From: Rhizobium alarense | GTDB taxonomy: Bacteria > Pseudomonadota > Alphaproteobacteria > Rhizobiales > Rhizobiaceae | Length of the DNA stretch: 34,955 bases | Assembly (NCBI RefSeq): GCF_021555155.1 | Contig: NZ_JAKGBU010000057.1 | Span: 1-34,955 of the forward strand | Direction of reading: 5' to 3' | Shown: piece after piece, positions 34,068 through 34,955 of the stretch | How the letters are laid out: every line of letters begins with the position of its first letter | How positions within the stretch are numbered: the stretch's first letter is position 1 | Position numbers and translations under genes: made by a program | The notes under the pieces: generated by a model | Databases searched by the model: none | Told to the model about the DNA's origin: nothing | The model's input: the letters and a program-made list of their open reading frames with translations, nothing else

Positions 34068-34955
34068 CTACACCAGATTGAGAGCAACGATGGCGATGTC
34101 GATGAGCTTGATGCCGGCGAAGGGCAGCAGCAGGCCGCCGAGACCATAGACGAGCAGGTTGCGGCGCAGCAGGGCGGCCGCGCCGGACGGACGGTAGGCG
34201 ACGCCCTTCAGCGCCAGCGGAATGAGCGCGACGATGATCAGCGCATTGAAGATCACCGCCGACAGGATCGCCGAACGCGACGACGCGAGCCCCATGACGT
34301 TCAACGCCTCAAGCGCCGGGTAGGTCGCGACGAAGAGCGCCGGGATGATGGCGAAATATTTCGCAACGTCGTTGGCAATCGAGAAGGTGGTCAGCGAGCC
34401 ACGGGTCATCAGGAGCTGCTTGCCGATTTCCACGATCTCGATGAGCTTTGTGGGACTCGAATCGAGGTCCACCATGTTGGCGGCCTCGCGGGCCGCCTGG
34501 GTGCCTGTCTGCATCGCCACGCCCACGTCGGCCTGGGCAAGCGCCGGCGCGTCGTTCGTGCCGTCACCGCACATGGCGATGAGCCGGCCGCCCTGCTGCT
34601 CCTTCCGGATATAGGCGAGCTTGTCCTCCGGCGTCGCTTCCGCGAGGAAATCGTCGACACCGGCTTCCGAGGCGATCGCGGCCGCCGTGACCGGGTTGTC
34701 GCCGGTGACCATCACGGTGCGGATGCCCATGGCCCGAAGCGCAGCGAAACGCTCCTTGATGTCGGGCTTCACGACGTCCTTCAGGTGGATGACCCCGAGC
34801 AGACGGTCGCCGTCGGCAACGGCGAGCGGAGTGCCGCCGGTGCGGGCGATCCTGTCGACTGCCTGGCGGAAATCCGCCGGGACCTGACTGTCGGCAAGGC
34901 CTGCAAATTTGATGACGGCGTCGACCGCACCCTTGCGCAACCGCCGGCCGCCGGC
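34068..34955 (-). CDS. kdpB: KdpB, catalytic subunit of the K+-transporting ATPase, C-terminal part
   Basis: The frame is open from the right window edge to a TAG at 34068, giving the last 295 residues of a protein normally of about 680-700. Visible are the P-type ATPase hinge ([14 protein letters not shown]), [20 protein letters not shown], and the C-terminal membrane helices ([31 protein letters not shown]). The phosphorylation motif DKTGT lies beyond the edge. KdpA and KdpF would be expected further right. The in-frame codons upstream of the GTG at 34940 are coding too, as the gene continues off the window. Confidence 0.96.
   Translation of the reverse strand, partial: AGGRRLRKGAVDAVIKFAGLADSQVPADFRQAVDRIARTGGTPLAVADGDRLLGVIHLKDVVKPDIKERFAALRAMGIRTVMVTGDNPVTAAAIASEAGVDDFLAEATPEDKLAYIRKEQQGGRLIAMCGDGTNDAPALAQADVGVAMQTGTQAAREAANMVDLDSSPTKLIEIVEIGKQLLMTRGSLTTFSIANDVAKYFAIIPALFVATYPALEALNVMGLASSRSAILSAVIFNALIIVALIPLALKGVAYRPSGAAALLRRNLLVYGLGGLLLPFAGIKLIDIAIVALNLV

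Overview
The window looks like a chromosomal segment from a member of the Rhizobiaceae (Sinorhizobium/Ensifer, Shinella, Rhizobium or a close relative). Three things suggest this: a GC-rich composition, a chemotaxis operon in the gene order known from Sinorhizobium meliloti and Agrobacterium (mcp-cheS-cheY1-cheA-cheW-cheR-cheB-cheY2-cheD-cheT, then fliF and visNR), and a RIME-type intergenic repeat inside a rhamnose operon of rhizobial layout (rhaRSTPQUK divergent from rhaDI). No tRNA, rRNA, CRISPR array or intact insertion sequence was seen.

Positions 1-14572, motility and quorum sensing. All chemotaxis genes lie on the minus strand and most overlap or nearly abut. The operon runs from a soluble globin-type chemoreceptor down to cheT and ends at a UUCG-loop hairpin. 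fliF follows as its own unit, closed by a GAAA-loop hairpin. Next comes a convergent acyl-homoserine-lactone pair: luxR on the minus strand and luxI on the plus strand, overlapping by 56 bp at their 3' ends. A 623-bp intergenic region then separates luxI from visN and visR, the LuxR-type master regulators of flagellar genes; visR is cut by the window edge. In the rhizobial layouts known to me fliF is followed directly by visNR, so the quorum-sensing pair is the unusual element here. A perfect CtrA-type box (TTAA-N7-TTAAC) lies just upstream of luxI, and TTAACCAT octamers lie upstream of luxR and of the che operon. This suggests, without proof, that cell cycle, quorum sensing and motility are wired together at this locus.

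Positions 14569-25404, L-rhamnose use. The rhaR-rhaS-[RIME]-rhaT-rhaP-rhaQ-rhaU-rhaK operon (minus strand) encodes a DeoR-type regulator, an ABC importer, the mutarotase and the kinase. The divergent rhaD-rhaI genes (plus strand) encode a bifunctional rhamnulose-phosphate aldolase/dehydrogenase and the isomerase. The shared promoter region carries repeated TCAATCA elements that could be RhaR operators.

Positions 25405-26542, a short accessory patch. It holds an AT-richer gene whose product has a HEPN-like R-x4-H motif, and a poorly supported ORF.

Positions 26543-34955, housekeeping and stress. pncB (NAD salvage), a small YeaQ-type membrane protein, a Wzx-like polysaccharide flippase, and the high-affinity K+ uptake operon kdpB(partial)-kdpC-kdpD-kdpE, which runs off the right edge.
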